Origin: Caryophanales bacterium UBA4682
GTDB lineage: Bacteria > Bacillota_I > Bacilli_A > RFN20 > CAG-288
Assembly: GCA_002404995.1 (NCBI GenBank)
Contig: DHKY01000014.1
Coordinates: 148,097 to 212,096, forward strand
DNA: 64,000 bases
Direction of reading: 5' to 3'
In this document: positions 44,455-53,675 of the stretch, one piece after another
Layout of the letters: each line of letters opens with the position of its first letter
Position numbering within the stretch: position 1 is the stretch's first letter
Notes under the pieces: model-generated
The model's input: only the letters and a program-made list of their open reading frames with translations
Database searches by the model: none
What the model was told of the DNA's origin: nothing
Made by a program: the position numbers and the translations under genes

Positions 44455-45383
44455 GCCAAATAATCTGATCTGGTCAGAGCCTTATACTTCTTATTTTGCT
44501 TATATAAGACCAAAAGATTTTCGTTTGCAGAAATCTGACGGACAAGAGATTTAATCTTCGATTTCCATTCTTTGTTCGGCTTAAAGAGCAGATAAATAAC
44601 CCTCTGATTATCAACAAGGGAAACAGTACGCTTTAAGGCAAAAGAAAGATGCTGTTCACTCCTATTGCCTTTGCATTCATTTAACCAACTCATCACATGG
44701 AAAAGAACTTTTTCGTGATCTGAGACATGTTTCCTACGGCTCTGAGGAGACACCGACTGGTTCCTTTGACCGACTCGGTAAATATAGACCGGCTTTGCAA
44801 AATAAGATACGGTGGTAACTTTCCTTAACGGAAAGAGAAGGTATTCAACGTCCGTATAGAAGCCATTATCTAAGCGAATGTTTTTCCTTATTTCCGTCTT
44901 AAAGCAAAGAGCATGCCTTTCATTCGGTATTTTATTCCACTCATCATCGAAGCGAAAGCTTCCTTTTGGAAGAGCAAAGCTCTCCGTTCTGTCTTTGGAT
45001 TTCCTCGAATTGTCGTAAAAAGTATAATCGGAAACGACCCTATCTGAATCGCAGTTTTTCAAAAAATCAACGAATTCATCCAGGTTTTCAACCCAGTCGT
45101 CACCATCTACCATCTTGAAATACTTTCCAGTAGCGTGGCTGATTCCACTATTTACTGTTGAACCGGCGCCTTCGTTTTTCTTGTTGATGAGACGGATAGA
45201 ATTCGGATACCGTTCCACCCACTTCTGGACTTTTTCTGCTGTATCGTCTTTGCTTCCATCATTTGTGATAATCAGTTCGACATCCTCAAAGCACTTTGCA
45301 GAAGCAAAAGAAGAAAGGCATTGTTCAATCCTTTCAGAAAGGTTATAGGCGGCAATAGAAACAGTAAGGATTTTATTTTCCAT
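44409..45383 (-). CDS. Family 2 glycosyltransferase
   Basis: A 324-residue GT-A glycosyltransferase. LTVSIAAYNLSERIEQCLSS, VELIITNDGSKDDTAEK and KYFKMVDGDDWVENLDEFV (DGDDW is the metal/nucleotide-sugar site) define the catalytic half. The C-terminal part has FPLMKVTTVSYFAKPVYIYRVGQMNQSVSP, like the family in which the Arg is CGA and the Met AGG. GGAGAAACTGAA precedes ATG. The next upstream gene, the GT2-GT4 fusion, ends one base before; these form a glycosyltransferase operon on the minus strand. Sugar unknown. Confidence 0.9.
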   Translation of the reverse strand: MENKILTVSIAAYNLSERIEQCLSSFASAKCFEDVELIITNDGSKDDTAEKVQKWVERYPNSIRLINKKNEGAGSTVNSGISHATGKYFKMVDGDDWVENLDEFVDFLKNCDSDRVVSDYTFYDNSRKSKDRTESFALPKGSFRFDDEWNKIPNERHALCFKTEIRKNIRLDNGFYTDVEYLLFPLRKVTTVSYFAKPVYIYRVGQRNQSVSPQSRRKHVSDHEKVLFHVMSWLNECKGNRSEQHLSFALKRTVSLVDNQRVIYLLFKPNKEWKSKIKSLVRQISANENLLVLYKQNKKYKALTRSDYLAYPLLSFLVRKKEGR

Positions 45384-45384
45384 T

Positions 45385-47391
45385 TCAGTTTCTCCCTAGA
45401 TAAGCATCTTCTAAGACCTTAGCGGACTTCGAAGCATCATATCCTCTGTCAGAGACAAGTTTTGCCTTTTCATGACGAGTTTCATTGGAAAGCTTTGGAA
45501 CAATTTCATTGATTTTCGACATCCAAGTATTTGGCTCTAAGGGAAGTTGATAGATATCTTCTGTCATCCTGCAATCGCTTGTTATTTTATCAGAGAAAAT
45601 GATAGATAGACCGGATGCCTGAGCTTCAACAAGAGTCCTTGGAAAGCCTTCATATAGAGATGGGAAAAGGAAGATATCACCCGCCATAAGTACTTCGTTG
45701 ACATTCGTGATGTTTTCAAGATAAATGATGCGATCTGATAAATTGAGCTCTTTCCTTTTCTCGATAAAGGCTGGTTTTGTATCGCCGGCACCAACGAAAA
45801 TAAAACGAGCCTGAGGATATTTTTGGGCAATCCTCGGAAGCAATGAATAAAAGAACGAATGGTTCTTCTCCAAGGAGAATCTTCCTACATGGATGAAGGT
45901 AAGCGTATCAGATGGAATCGAGAGCGCTTCGCGGATATTCTTTCGGGTTTCCGGATTGAATTCATAGATTCTAGTTTGAATTCCGTTATCAATAACCCGG
46001 TATTTTTCACTGGACAGGATTTCTTTGGGGAATTTCCATTCTCCCGCAATTTGTGAACAGGCAAAGAACGTGCTTGCATACTTGCCAATCCGTTTATCTG
46101 AGTATTTTTTAATCAGACGATACTTGAAATTATTAAATCCCGCAGCATGAGAATGCACAATGATTTTCTTGACCCCATGTTTTTTTGCAAGTTTTGATAC
46201 TTCGAGCAAGGTATAGACAGAACCAGATTGAATATGAATCACATCGTATGCATTCGACTTCAAAACAGACTTGGCCGCTTTGACAATAAAGTTTTTTCTC
46301 TTTTTGCTTTCAAAAGGATATTCGAAATGGATGAGGGTATCTCCTTTATCCTTAATCCTTTTCCTAAACTTCAAATTATCCGCATGGAAAGGAGTAACGA
46401 AAGTATAGTGAATATTTTTCTCTTTAAAGTTGGAGTACCTATTAATCCTGAATGCTTCCTGGCCTCCAAAGGAAAGAGGCTCACCAAAGAAAATCAGAAC
46501 ATTCGTAGAATGTTTGGGGGAGTAGTAATATTCGATTTCAGGATGAAAGGCTCTCCCTGCCTTAATACCTACACGGATAATCTTTCTTTTTTCTTTGGAT
46601 TTGCCCTTAAAGAGCAGCTTCAAGCGATGATAATTGACTTTCAAGAACTCATAAAAGCATCCAAGAAGACCAGTCTTATGATAAAAATAATATTCATTCC
46701 GGTATGCATAGAAATAGCGGTCAAGTCTTCCATTATCCTGAGTGATGTTGCTTCCAACATTATTTTTGCATTTGTGAGTGACAATACTGTCATGAACAAA
46801 ATAAGAAGAATGTTTTTTCGCAACTCTGAATGTATATTCCCCGTCATCTCCCCAGATAAAGAAATCCTTGATAGGAAGCCCGACTTCTTCGACAACTTCT
46901 CTCCGTGTAAAGAAAGAAACAAAGCTAGCAAGCATTATTCTTTGATCTTCGGTAAATGAAGTGATTTCCTTCCAGAGGTTCTTACGTTGGATATTCCTCA
47001 GACAAGGATTGCCATCTGTCCATTTGACAAACGAGGATAGGAAGCCGAAGTCTTTATGCTTATCAGCAAAAGAAATCAGTTTACTTAAGGAATCCGGATT
47101 GACCCTGCAGTCATCATCCCTCCTCCAGATATAATCAACATTGTCATCAAGAGCTTTCTTCCTGCCGAAGTTGAATCCGCCTGCGCCACCTAGGTTCTTA
47201 CCGGTATTGAAATAAGAGATTTTCGGATTTGAAATAAATTCTCCGATGGCATCCTTGGTTCCATCGGTAGATCCATTATCAACTAAATAAATGCGGAAAT
47301 CTGAATAGGCGGAGACTAAAAGATCTTTCAGACATTCTTTCAGCAACTCTTTGCGATTAAAGGTGACTACAACAATTCCAACTTTTTTCAT
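45385..47391 (-). CDS. Bifunctional glycosyltransferase: GT2 domain fused to GT4 domain
   Basis: 668 residues. Residues 1 to ~285 are a GT2 domain: VGIVVVTFNRKELLKECL, LVDNGSTDGT, LGGAGGFNFGMKKAL and YIWMMDDDCMV (GlfT2-like), FFIWGDDGEYTFRVAKK. From ~295 is a GT4 domain: VLIFFGEPLSFGGQEAFMINMYSNF, HSHAAGFNNF, FIHVGRFSLEKNHSFFYSLL and PSLYEGFPMTLVEAQASGL. AGG codes the Met of GMKKAL and the MM of YIWMMDDD (47119-47124, complement). A GT2 plus GT4 on one polypeptide suggests two consecutive sugar additions. Stop codon is TGA. Its ATG overlaps the stop of the polymerase gene by one base (TAATG). Confidence 0.92.
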   Translation of the reverse strand: MKKVGIVVVTFNRKELLKECLKDLLVSAYSDFRIYLVDNGSTDGTKDAIGEFISNPKISYFNTGKNLGGAGGFNFGRKKALDDNVDYIWRRDDDCRVNPDSLSKLISFADKHKDFGFLSSFVKWTDGNPCLRNIQRKNLWKEITSFTEDQRIMLASFVSFFTRREVVEEVGLPIKDFFIWGDDGEYTFRVAKKHSSYFVHDSIVTHKCKNNVGSNITQDNGRLDRYFYAYRNEYYFYHKTGLLGCFYEFLKVNYHRLKLLFKGKSKEKRKIIRVGIKAGRAFHPEIEYYYSPKHSTNVLIFFGEPLSFGGQEAFRINRYSNFKEKNIHYTFVTPFHADNLKFRKRIKDKGDTLIHFEYPFESKKRKNFIVKAAKSVLKSNAYDVIHIQSGSVYTLLEVSKLAKKHGVKKIIVHSHAAGFNNFKYRLIKKYSDKRIGKYASTFFACSQIAGEWKFPKEILSSEKYRVIDNGIQTRIYEFNPETRKNIREALSIPSDTLTFIHVGRFSLEKNHSFFYSLLPRIAQKYPQARFIFVGAGDTKPAFIEKRKELNLSDRIIYLENITNVNEVLMAGDIFLFPSLYEGFPRTLVEAQASGLSIIFSDKITSDCRMTEDIYQLPLEPNTWMSKINEIVPKLSNETRHEKAKLVSDRGYDASKSAKVLEDAYLGRN

Positions 47392-48590
47392 TATTCAATC
47401 CTCCTAGCAAGCGTAAGCGGGTTCTGGATTGCTTTCTTGACTTTTTCGTGTGGCGATAGCATCCTCTCGGCCGAAACAGAAAACAAGAAAAGCTGATATT
47501 TGTAGTCCGCCAAGTAAGGCTCCACGATGCCATCCACAAGAATAAGAAGAAGAGCAAAGCAAAGGACGAAATCCTTGTTTCTGAGAGCATAAGAGAAGGA
47601 CTTCAGTTCAAGATAAATAATACAAACAAGACTAAGGACACCATAGTTAAGTCCGTAGAATGTGTAGCAGATATCACTGCCACGATAATTACCTTCGGCA
47701 TCAAAATTGTTTAGTTTCTTGCCAAAAAGACTGAACCCATATTCATCAATCAGATTCGATGTAAACCCGAGACGTCCGCTTAGCCTGCCATCTGCTTTAA
47801 CACTAAAGACGGGGTCAACACGATAACGAGAGATTGCATAAAAGATAACCAGTAAAATGGCAAAAGGCAAAACATAATGAAGAAAACGGAACAAACCACT
47901 TTTGGAAAAAGAAGAAAACCATTCTCTTAAAGGAACGCACTTATCCATCCTGATGACAAAAAGAATGAAGGTATTAAGAAGCAAGCCGGTACGTGTATCC
48001 GTGTAATAATACAGGACAAGGCTAAGGCAAAAGTCAATCAGCACAAGCCAGAGTGAGAACTTCTCCTGATAGGTGTAAAAGAGGGCCATTGTAGCAAACC
48101 TAAGAATAGATAGCGGAAGAGTAGTAGTTCCAAAGCCAAGAGTGTAGCGAATCTTCTCTCCTCGATAAGCAATGCCATTTTCGATGATTCCGACCTTAGA
48201 GCAAAGCATAACAAAAAGCAAAGCAAATATCAGCTCAAAGGCGAAATACTTGATTAGCTTTTTAAAATCCAATATTGGAAAAGTGCAGAAGAGAAGGGCA
48301 AAAACCAGAATAAATGTATGTCGTGAAGTCAGAAAATTCCCGATTCCGGCAACAAACAATAGAATTGCTATAGGCCGAATGACTATCTCTCCTCTGAAAA
48401 AGAGAAACAGAAAAGCAATTCCAATAACACCAAGACAAGCGAATTGAATACCTTTCGAAATCCTTCCCCAATGAGAAAAGCTAAGATTGGTAGAAAGCAG
48501 GATACCGATGAATGCATAAATTGAAAAAGCAAAGAAAACAGCTTTTTCTATTCGATTGTCTTTTTCAATTTGGACAACATATTGAGTCAT
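47391..48590 (-). CDS. wzy: Polysaccharide polymerase (Wzy/O-antigen ligase-like)
   Basis: 399 residues, with about ten or more helices (e.g. VFFAFSIYAFIGILLSTNL, FACLGVIGIAFLFLFF, LIKYFAFELIFALLFVMLC, FRFLHYVLPFAILLVIFYAI). A long extracellular loop follows (VDPVFSVKADGRLSGRLGFTSNLIDEYGFSLFG), a shape like Wzy or O-antigen-ligase proteins. RLSGRL resembles a common polymerase loop motif. The function is inferred from topology and from location between GT, DUF4422 and flippase genes. ATG is 6 bases from the DUF4422 stop. No good Shine-Dalgarno. Confidence 0.7.
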   Translation of the reverse strand: MTQYVVQIEKDNRIEKAVFFAFSIYAFIGILLSTNLSFSHWGRISKGIQFACLGVIGIAFLFLFFRGEIVIRPIAILLFVAGIGNFLTSRHTFILVFALLFCTFPILDFKKLIKYFAFELIFALLFVMLCSKVGIIENGIAYRGEKIRYTLGFGTTTLPLSILRFATMALFYTYQEKFSLWLVLIDFCLSLVLYYYTDTRTGLLLNTFILFVIRMDKCVPLREWFSSFSKSGLFRFLHYVLPFAILLVIFYAISRYRVDPVFSVKADGRLSGRLGFTSNLIDEYGFSLFGKKLNNFDAEGNYRGSDICYTFYGLNYGVLSLVCIIYLELKSFSYALRNKDFVLCFALLLILVDGIVEPYLADYKYQLFLFSVSAERMLSPHEKVKKAIQNPLTLARRIE

Positions 48591-48596
48591 ATAAAA

Positions 48597-49367
48597 TCAG
48601 TTTTTCTTTGAAAAATGCCGTTTCAGGAAGGCAAAACCTTTTTTGAACCAGTTCTGGTGTTCCATGAAATCATACTTCTGTTCCACGAATTTCAGGTGGT
48701 TCGTTTCAATGTAGACATCAAGCAACCGTTCTGAAATAAAGCCGAAAACTCTCTGATCATAATCAGAATAGGAAGAAACATCGATTTCTTTTTCTAGTTT
48801 GAAAAGAATATCAAACACCCAATCAAGGTAGCCTTTGACAGCATCCTTGTTTCCAATAAACCTGTTGAAGTAATGGCCGCTTCTCTTTTTCCTTCTATGA
48901 TCAAAAGCAGAAAGATAGGAAGGATAATCTTTTTGAATGATTTCTCTCGCCTTATCTAATGGCTCAGCTTCATGGGCATGAACATAGTGGGAATAGTTAG
49001 TTTCAATATAATAGTGTCGCTTCTTCGGAAGAATAAAGTCAGCTCTGGATAATTTCTTTTCGATTTCCTTTGCAGAGATTACGTTTTTCAATTTCTTTGA
49101 GACAAAGAAATTTCGCTTCCTGAAGTATCTACGATAATGGACAAGTCCAAGAATATCATAATCGAGGTTCTTATAAGCCCAGTAGATGCCCGTCAGTTCG
49201 CAAAAGTTCTTATTCTTTGCGGAAATATTATCTTTTCCCCTATCATCCCGTTGGGAAAAGAAGTGCTCGCTTCTGTTAGCAGCACCGACTTCAACAGGTA
49301 CATAAATCGGGTCGTCCGGCATAGAATAGGCTTTATGAGAGACGACAATAATCTTAATGTCTTTCAT
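48597..49367 (-). CDS. DUF4422 family glycosyltransferase-like protein
   Basis: 256 residues, typical of DUF4422 capsular polysaccharide proteins. KIIVVSHKAYSMPDDPIYVPVEVGAAN is the N-terminal block; DDMGKDNISAKNKNFCELTGIYWAYKNLDYDILGLVHYRRYF is the family core, with HYRRYF almost invariant. QRVFGFISERLLDVYI is the C-terminal core. DD-M-GKDNIS has an AGG. Stop is TGA (48597-48599). First gene of the minus-strand glycosyltransferase operon; the promoter is presumably in the 141-base divergent gap with the flippase. Probably adds a sugar to the lipid-linked unit. Confidence 0.85.
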   Translation of the reverse strand: MKDIKIIVVSHKAYSMPDDPIYVPVEVGAANRSEHFFSQRDDRGKDNISAKNKNFCELTGIYWAYKNLDYDILGLVHYRRYFRKRNFFVSKKLKNVISAKEIEKKLSRADFILPKKRHYYIETNYSHYVHAHEAEPLDKAREIIQKDYPSYLSAFDHRRKKRSGHYFNRFIGNKDAVKGYLDWVFDILFKLEKEIDVSSYSDYDQRVFGFISERLLDVYIETNHLKFVEQKYDFMEHQNWFKKGFAFLKRHFSKKN

Positions 49368-49508
49368 AGATATGCCTATTATAAAGCAATTGTATTACTG
49401 ATACTAGTAGACCAAAACCAGGAAAGCGGTTAAGATGTCGCTATGAGTCTCTTTCTGCAGTAGACAATTGTGCAGAGAGGAATTAAACTTTAAAATATAT
49501 TTTATAAA

Positions 49509-51017
49509 ATGAAGACTAAAAGCGTAAAAAAGAACTTTTTCTACAATAGGTTCTACCAAATATTTCTTCTTATCGTTCCAATCATAACAACTCCTTATAT
49601 TTCCCGTGTGCTAGGGAGCGAGAAAATCGGTCAATATTCTTTTTCTTTTTCCATTGCCTACTATTTCACATTATTTGCTTCTTTGGGTTTCAGCTATTAC
49701 GCTCAAAGAGAAATCGCAAAATATAAGAAAGACAAAGAAAAGCAGTCAATTATATTCTGGGAAATAAATATTATCCGTGCAATATCTACGCTCTTAGCAG
49801 TTATCGTTTATCTAGGAGTCATACAGATTCCATATTGGGAAAATTATCGAACTCTCCTTTATATCTTAACTCTTACCATCGTAGCTATCGGAATCGATCC
49901 GTCCTTCATCTTCCAAGGGAATGAAGACTTCAAGCAGATTGCAATCCGAAGTTTTATTGTCAAAGCACTAGTCGTAGCCGGAATTTTCCTCTTCATAAAG
50001 ACAAGAGATGACCTATGGATTTATACATTACTCAATGCACTGAATCCAATCTTTAGTGCCTTAATCAGGGTTCCTTTCCTAAAAAAATATCTAGTAAGAA
50101 TCAACATCACGAACTTAAAACCAATTAAGCATCTTGTTCCATGCCTGAAGCTGTTCATTCCAACCATAGCCGTCTCTATTTACACAGTATTAGACAAAAC
50201 AAGGATTGGTTTCCTTGTCCAAGGAGAGACAACAAAGGTCGTAAATGGCGTAACTGAAATTGTACGGATTGCCGATATTGAAGAAGGCTACTATGAACAA
50301 GCCAACCGAATATCTCAGATGCTTGTAACAATAGTAACAGCTTTAGGAACTGTTAGGATTCCAAGAAATACTTATTATTTTGCCATCCATAAAGAAGAAA
50401 AGGTGAAAGCCAATGTCTATACAGCTATCAAATTTGTTTATTTCCTAGGACTGCCTAGGATGTTTGGATTAATTGCGATTGCAGATAACTTCGGTCCTTG
50501 GTTCTTCGGTGCCGGGTATGAAAAAGTCCCTCTCCTAAGGAAGCTCTTTGCACCTCTAGTTATTTTAATCGGATTAAGCAACGTCTTTGGAATCCAATAC
50601 CTGATTCCAAAAGGTGAAGATAAGAAATATACTATTTCAATCTTGATTGGTGCCGGAATCAACCTAATAAGGAATGCAGTCCTGATCCACTTCTATCAGT
50701 CTGTTGGAGCTGTCTTAGCTTCCCTAGCAGCAGAACTTTCCATCACGATCGCACAAAGGTTTATGGTCCGCAAGACCTTTCCGCCATCTAAAATCCTTAT
50801 TCCGATTGCAAAATACTTCGATGCAGCCTTAATTAGGTTCATTCCTGCCTATTTCCTCAGCGAAAGACTTTCCTCTTCTATCACACACACCTTGCTGATT
50901 GTTCTAGTCTCAGTTGTCATCTATGGTGGATTGATGATTCTCTTCAAAGATGAATTTGTCTGGTCCTTCCTCAATAAAGCCAAGTCAAAATTAAAATCAA
51001 CGAAAAAGAAAGCGTAA
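49509..51017 (+). CDS. wzx: Polysaccharide flippase (Wzx, RfbX family)
   Basis: A 502-residue MATE/MOP-type flippase with about 12-14 helices. NFFYNRFYQIFLLIVPIITTPYISRVLGSEKIGQYSFSFSI is the family N-terminus. VTALGTVMIPRNTYYFA is the key landmark: AGG 50355-50357 codes Met of GTVM and AGA 50364-50366 the Arg of PR within four codons. FLGLPMMFGLIAIA and LLMKLFAPLVILIGLSNVFGIQYLIP follow. It translocates lipid-linked oligosaccharide to the outer face for polymerisation. No clear Shine-Dalgarno; AT-rich upstream. Ends with a terminator that overlaps its stop. Confidence 0.94.
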   Translation: MKTKSVKKNFFYNRFYQIFLLIVPIITTPYISRVLGSEKIGQYSFSFSIAYYFTLFASLGFSYYAQREIAKYKKDKEKQSIIFWEINIIRAISTLLAVIVYLGVIQIPYWENYRTLLYILTLTIVAIGIDPSFIFQGNEDFKQIAIRSFIVKALVVAGIFLFIKTRDDLWIYTLLNALNPIFSALIRVPFLKKYLVRINITNLKPIKHLVPCLKLFIPTIAVSIYTVLDKTRIGFLVQGETTKVVNGVTEIVRIADIEEGYYEQANRISQMLVTIVTALGTVRIPRNTYYFAIHKEEKVKANVYTAIKFVYFLGLPRMFGLIAIADNFGPWFFGAGYEKVPLLRKLFAPLVILIGLSNVFGIQYLIPKGEDKKYTISILIGAGINLIRNAVLIHFYQSVGAVLASLAAELSITIAQRFMVRKTFPPSKILIPIAKYFDAALIRFIPAYFLSERLSSSITHTLLIVLVSVVIYGGLMILFKDEFVWSFLNKAKSKLKSTKKKA

Positions 51018-51034
51018 TTGTTACGCTTTCTTTT
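51004..51034. terminator. Terminator overlapping the flippase stop codon
   Basis: AAGAAAGCGTAA pairs with TTACGCTTTCTT across three bases (TTG); the stop TAA (51015-51017) is in the stem. Followed by TTTTCTTTT. Confidence 0.85.
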
Positions 51035-51057
51035 CTTTTACTTAATAGCCAAAGATA

Positions 51058-53046
51058 TCAAAGTTTTAACGAAACAAGGCTGCCTTGCTCGTTGATAGTA
51101 TAGTAAGACACATTTTCTTCATTCACTTCCGGGAAAGTCTTAATCAACCAGTTTTGGAATAGCTTTGTGTATTTTTCAGAAAGCCCTGCTTTACCAGACT
51201 TAGAGTAATAATCTGCTAGATTCTTCAACACATTTCCGTTATTTACAAAGGAAGTCGTTTCCTTTGTTCCAGAAAGTCCAATATAATCTAAAGTACCATT
51301 GGAGTACCGAGAAGAAAGGCTTCCGTCCGTAAGAATATCGCCATCCGTATTGCTCCTCACATAGAGGACAGGGATTGAAGTATCATAACCCGCATAGGTA
51401 GAAGAAGGCAGACCGCAAATCGCCCTATTCACTCCTAAATATGCTAAGTTTTCGGCTGCAGTTCCATAAGGAATCCTTCCGATGAATTTTCCGGAAGAGT
51501 CAGACGAATGGAAGTTGACCATCAGTTTGTTGACAAGCTTATCATACTGGAAGGTATTTTTCGAAGAGTCTGTAACAAGATAATGTGCCGTCCAGTTCTG
51601 GTAATTGTCCATGACTTCAGAAGGATGTCCCTTAATTACAAGATCGTAATCCTTGCCATAGATTTTCTGCGCATACTTCAAGGCAAAAACATAGTTGATA
51701 TATTGATTGAAGGCACTAACCTTGACCAAGTTGCGTTGTTCATCTGTTGGCAATATATCGTAATTTCCATCATCTTTGATTTCATCAATAAAGAGCTTGT
51801 AATCAGCCTCTGTCTCAAAAAGGAATTCCGTTTTATATTTGTTATTCAAGGAGGCATAGTCATTGGGAATATCCTCCACTGAAGTAGCTCCGCCTATACC
51901 ATATTCTTCATTGCTTGCAAAGCAAGGAAATCCCCTGAACCGAGTTCCGATATAGACAAGTTTATTCGCCGAAACAACAGTTCCGTCGGGCAAAGCAGGA
52001 CGAGTCAAAGTCGAATAGGTATCCGAATAATAAGACCCATACCTTAATTTCAGATAATTTTCCTTTTTCTCAGCATCCAAAGAAGCTACACCTTCAGAAA
52101 CTGTCTCAAATTTCAAACTTGCCCTATAGTCCTGTACTTCATCAGCGTGTCCTTTATCGTATCCCATTACATCAAATAGTTTTGTATAAGTGTTATCTTG
52201 AACAGTATTTTCAAGGGAAGACAATAATTGGGAAGAATCCTGAAGCCAGTAATGATAGTTATCAACAGAAGCAAGATAGAAGGCTTTCGATATATCATAA
52301 TAACCATTAAAAGAATTGTCGCTTCTACCCATAATGGTATCCACTTGTTTTCTTACAAGGTCCACATTCTTCTTATAATCATCGAAGATCTCATCATTCT
52401 GTTTAGTTGTTTTCTTATTTCCAATAATCACATCCTGGAATGCATTGTAAGAACCAGTTCCGTCTTCAATCCTATAAACGTCAAATTGACTCTTAGATAA
52501 TCTAGAATTGGCTGCAAAGTAAGATCCATACAATCCATTGCCATCTTGAAGATAAATATTGAAATGTTCATTTCCGAAAACATTCAGTCTAGAAATTGTA
52601 TCAGAGACCGCTTTAAAGTCATCGGCTGTAAAACCATCGGATTTATTACTCTTTATATCAAATCCTAAATTGTGAAAAGAATCAACAGAATCAATGCCGT
52701 TATATGTTTTCCCTCTCTCGATGAAGGCATAGGTCTCATTTCCGTTCCGAACAGAGTCCAAGGCACTGAGAACCGGAGGAATAGTGGCAATAGTAAAAAT
52801 AATGTTGTAGGTTGTTTTATATGACTGTGCCAAAGAACCATCAAACAAAGCAGTCAGCCATTCATCTTCGGTGCCCTTATAGGCAGGATGAGTTTCACAA
52901 TATTTTGAAAATAATGAAGAAGCTTCACTTTGGCCTATTCCAGCAGATGAAGAATCCCAAGATGTATATGGATACTTATCTGTACAAGAAGAAAGACTCC
53001 CAAGAACAGATAGCCTTCCTAAGAAGGAAATAATGTTTCTTTTCAT
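51058..53046 (-). CDS. Large lipoprotein (662 aa)
   Basis: MKRNIISFLGMLSVLGSLSSC has a lipobox LSSC; AGG in its hydrophobic core supports Met. Then a short tether and a motif YKGTEDEWLTALFDGSLAQ, a type seen in some surface-exposed proteins. The rest (~600 residues) is Tyr/Asp/Asn-rich and without a recognised catalytic motif; alternating helices and strands. It starts 66 bases or more downstream of the Ogt gene (53139-53675) on the same strand. AGGGGGTT lies upstream. A solute-binding role is possible but not shown. Confidence 0.75.
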   Translation of the reverse strand: MKRNIISFLGRLSVLGSLSSCTDKYPYTSWDSSSAGIGQSEASSLFSKYCETHPAYKGTEDEWLTALFDGSLAQSYKTTYNIIFTIATIPPVLSALDSVRNGNETYAFIERGKTYNGIDSVDSFHNLGFDIKSNKSDGFTADDFKAVSDTISRLNVFGNEHFNIYLQDGNGLYGSYFAANSRLSKSQFDVYRIEDGTGSYNAFQDVIIGNKKTTKQNDEIFDDYKKNVDLVRKQVDTIMGRSDNSFNGYYDISKAFYLASVDNYHYWLQDSSQLLSSLENTVQDNTYTKLFDVMGYDKGHADEVQDYRASLKFETVSEGVASLDAEKKENYLKLRYGSYYSDTYSTLTRPALPDGTVVSANKLVYIGTRFRGFPCFASNEEYGIGGATSVEDIPNDYASLNNKYKTEFLFETEADYKLFIDEIKDDGNYDILPTDEQRNLVKVSAFNQYINYVFALKYAQKIYGKDYDLVIKGHPSEVMDNYQNWTAHYLVTDSSKNTFQYDKLVNKLMVNFHSSDSSGKFIGRIPYGTAAENLAYLGVNRAICGLPSSTYAGYDTSIPVLYVRSNTDGDILTDGSLSSRYSNGTLDYIGLSGTKETTSFVNNGNVLKNLADYYSKSGKAGLSEKYTKLFQNWLIKTFPEVNEENVSYYTINEQGSLVSLKL

Positions 53047-53138
53047 ATTAGAGAACCCCCTTAAAATTTTATATTCAAATTATAAGGAAATAGAATTCAA
53101 AAACAAGTTTTTAGAAAAGTAAGCAAGCTTAAATCCGA

Positions 53139-53675
53139 CTATTTTGCTTCATGTTGTGCTTTTAAAGAACAAAACCGAGTCCTGCTTATATGTTCGATTT
53201 CTAGTAGCTTGATTTTCTTATCTAGACCTGCTGCATACCCAGTTAAACTGCCATTTGAACCGACAACACGATGGCACGGGATAATAATAGAGATTTTATT
53301 GTGACCGACTGCCCCTCCCACAGCCTGCGAAGACATTTTCTGGATTCCTTCCTCCTTAACAATTTTTGTGGCAATCTCGCCATAGGAAATTGTTTTTCCA
53401 TAAGGGATTTCAAGAAGAATATTCCAGACTTTCTTTTGAAAGGAGGTTCCAACCAAGTGGATAGGAGGAATAAAGCCTGGATTTTCGCCAGAAAAGTAAA
53501 TGTCTAACCATTGCTTGGCATTCAGAAGGGTTTTGTTCACACCATCTCGGTGTTCCTTTGGAAGACCAAGGGCAAAGTGCATGCTTCCTTCAAACCAAAG
53601 CCCCGTTAATCCGGTTTCATCTGCAGAAAGAAGTATTCTGCCTAGAGGCGAATCATAATACCTTGTGCTTATCAT
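53139..53675 (-). CDS. ogt: Methylated-DNA-[protein]-cysteine S-methyltransferase
   Basis: A 178-residue suicide repair protein that removes methyl groups from O6-methylguanine. The active-site PCHRVVGSNGSLTGYAAGLDKKIKLLEIE includes the acceptor Cys in PCHRV. FQKKVWNILLEIPYGKTISYGEIA is the helix-turn-helix that inserts into DNA, and QAVGGAVGHNKISIII precedes the active site. ATG 53675 follows GGAG at 6 bases; ATG 53687 lacks one. It overlaps the 3' end of the AlkA-like gene, so the two alkylation-repair genes are coupled. Confidence 0.93.
   Translation of the reverse strand: MISTRYYDSPLGRILLSADETGLTGLWFEGSMHFALGLPKEHRDGVNKTLLNAKQWLDIYFSGENPGFIPPIHLVGTSFQKKVWNILLEIPYGKTISYGEIATKIVKEEGIQKMSSQAVGGAVGHNKISIIIPCHRVVGSNGSLTGYAAGLDKKIKLLEIEHISRTRFCSLKAQHEAK

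Noticed and set aside
46228..46959. 243-codon plus-strand ORF opposite the GT2-GT4 gene
   Set aside because: Antisense shadow of conserved glycosyltransferase motifs; no recognisable domain.
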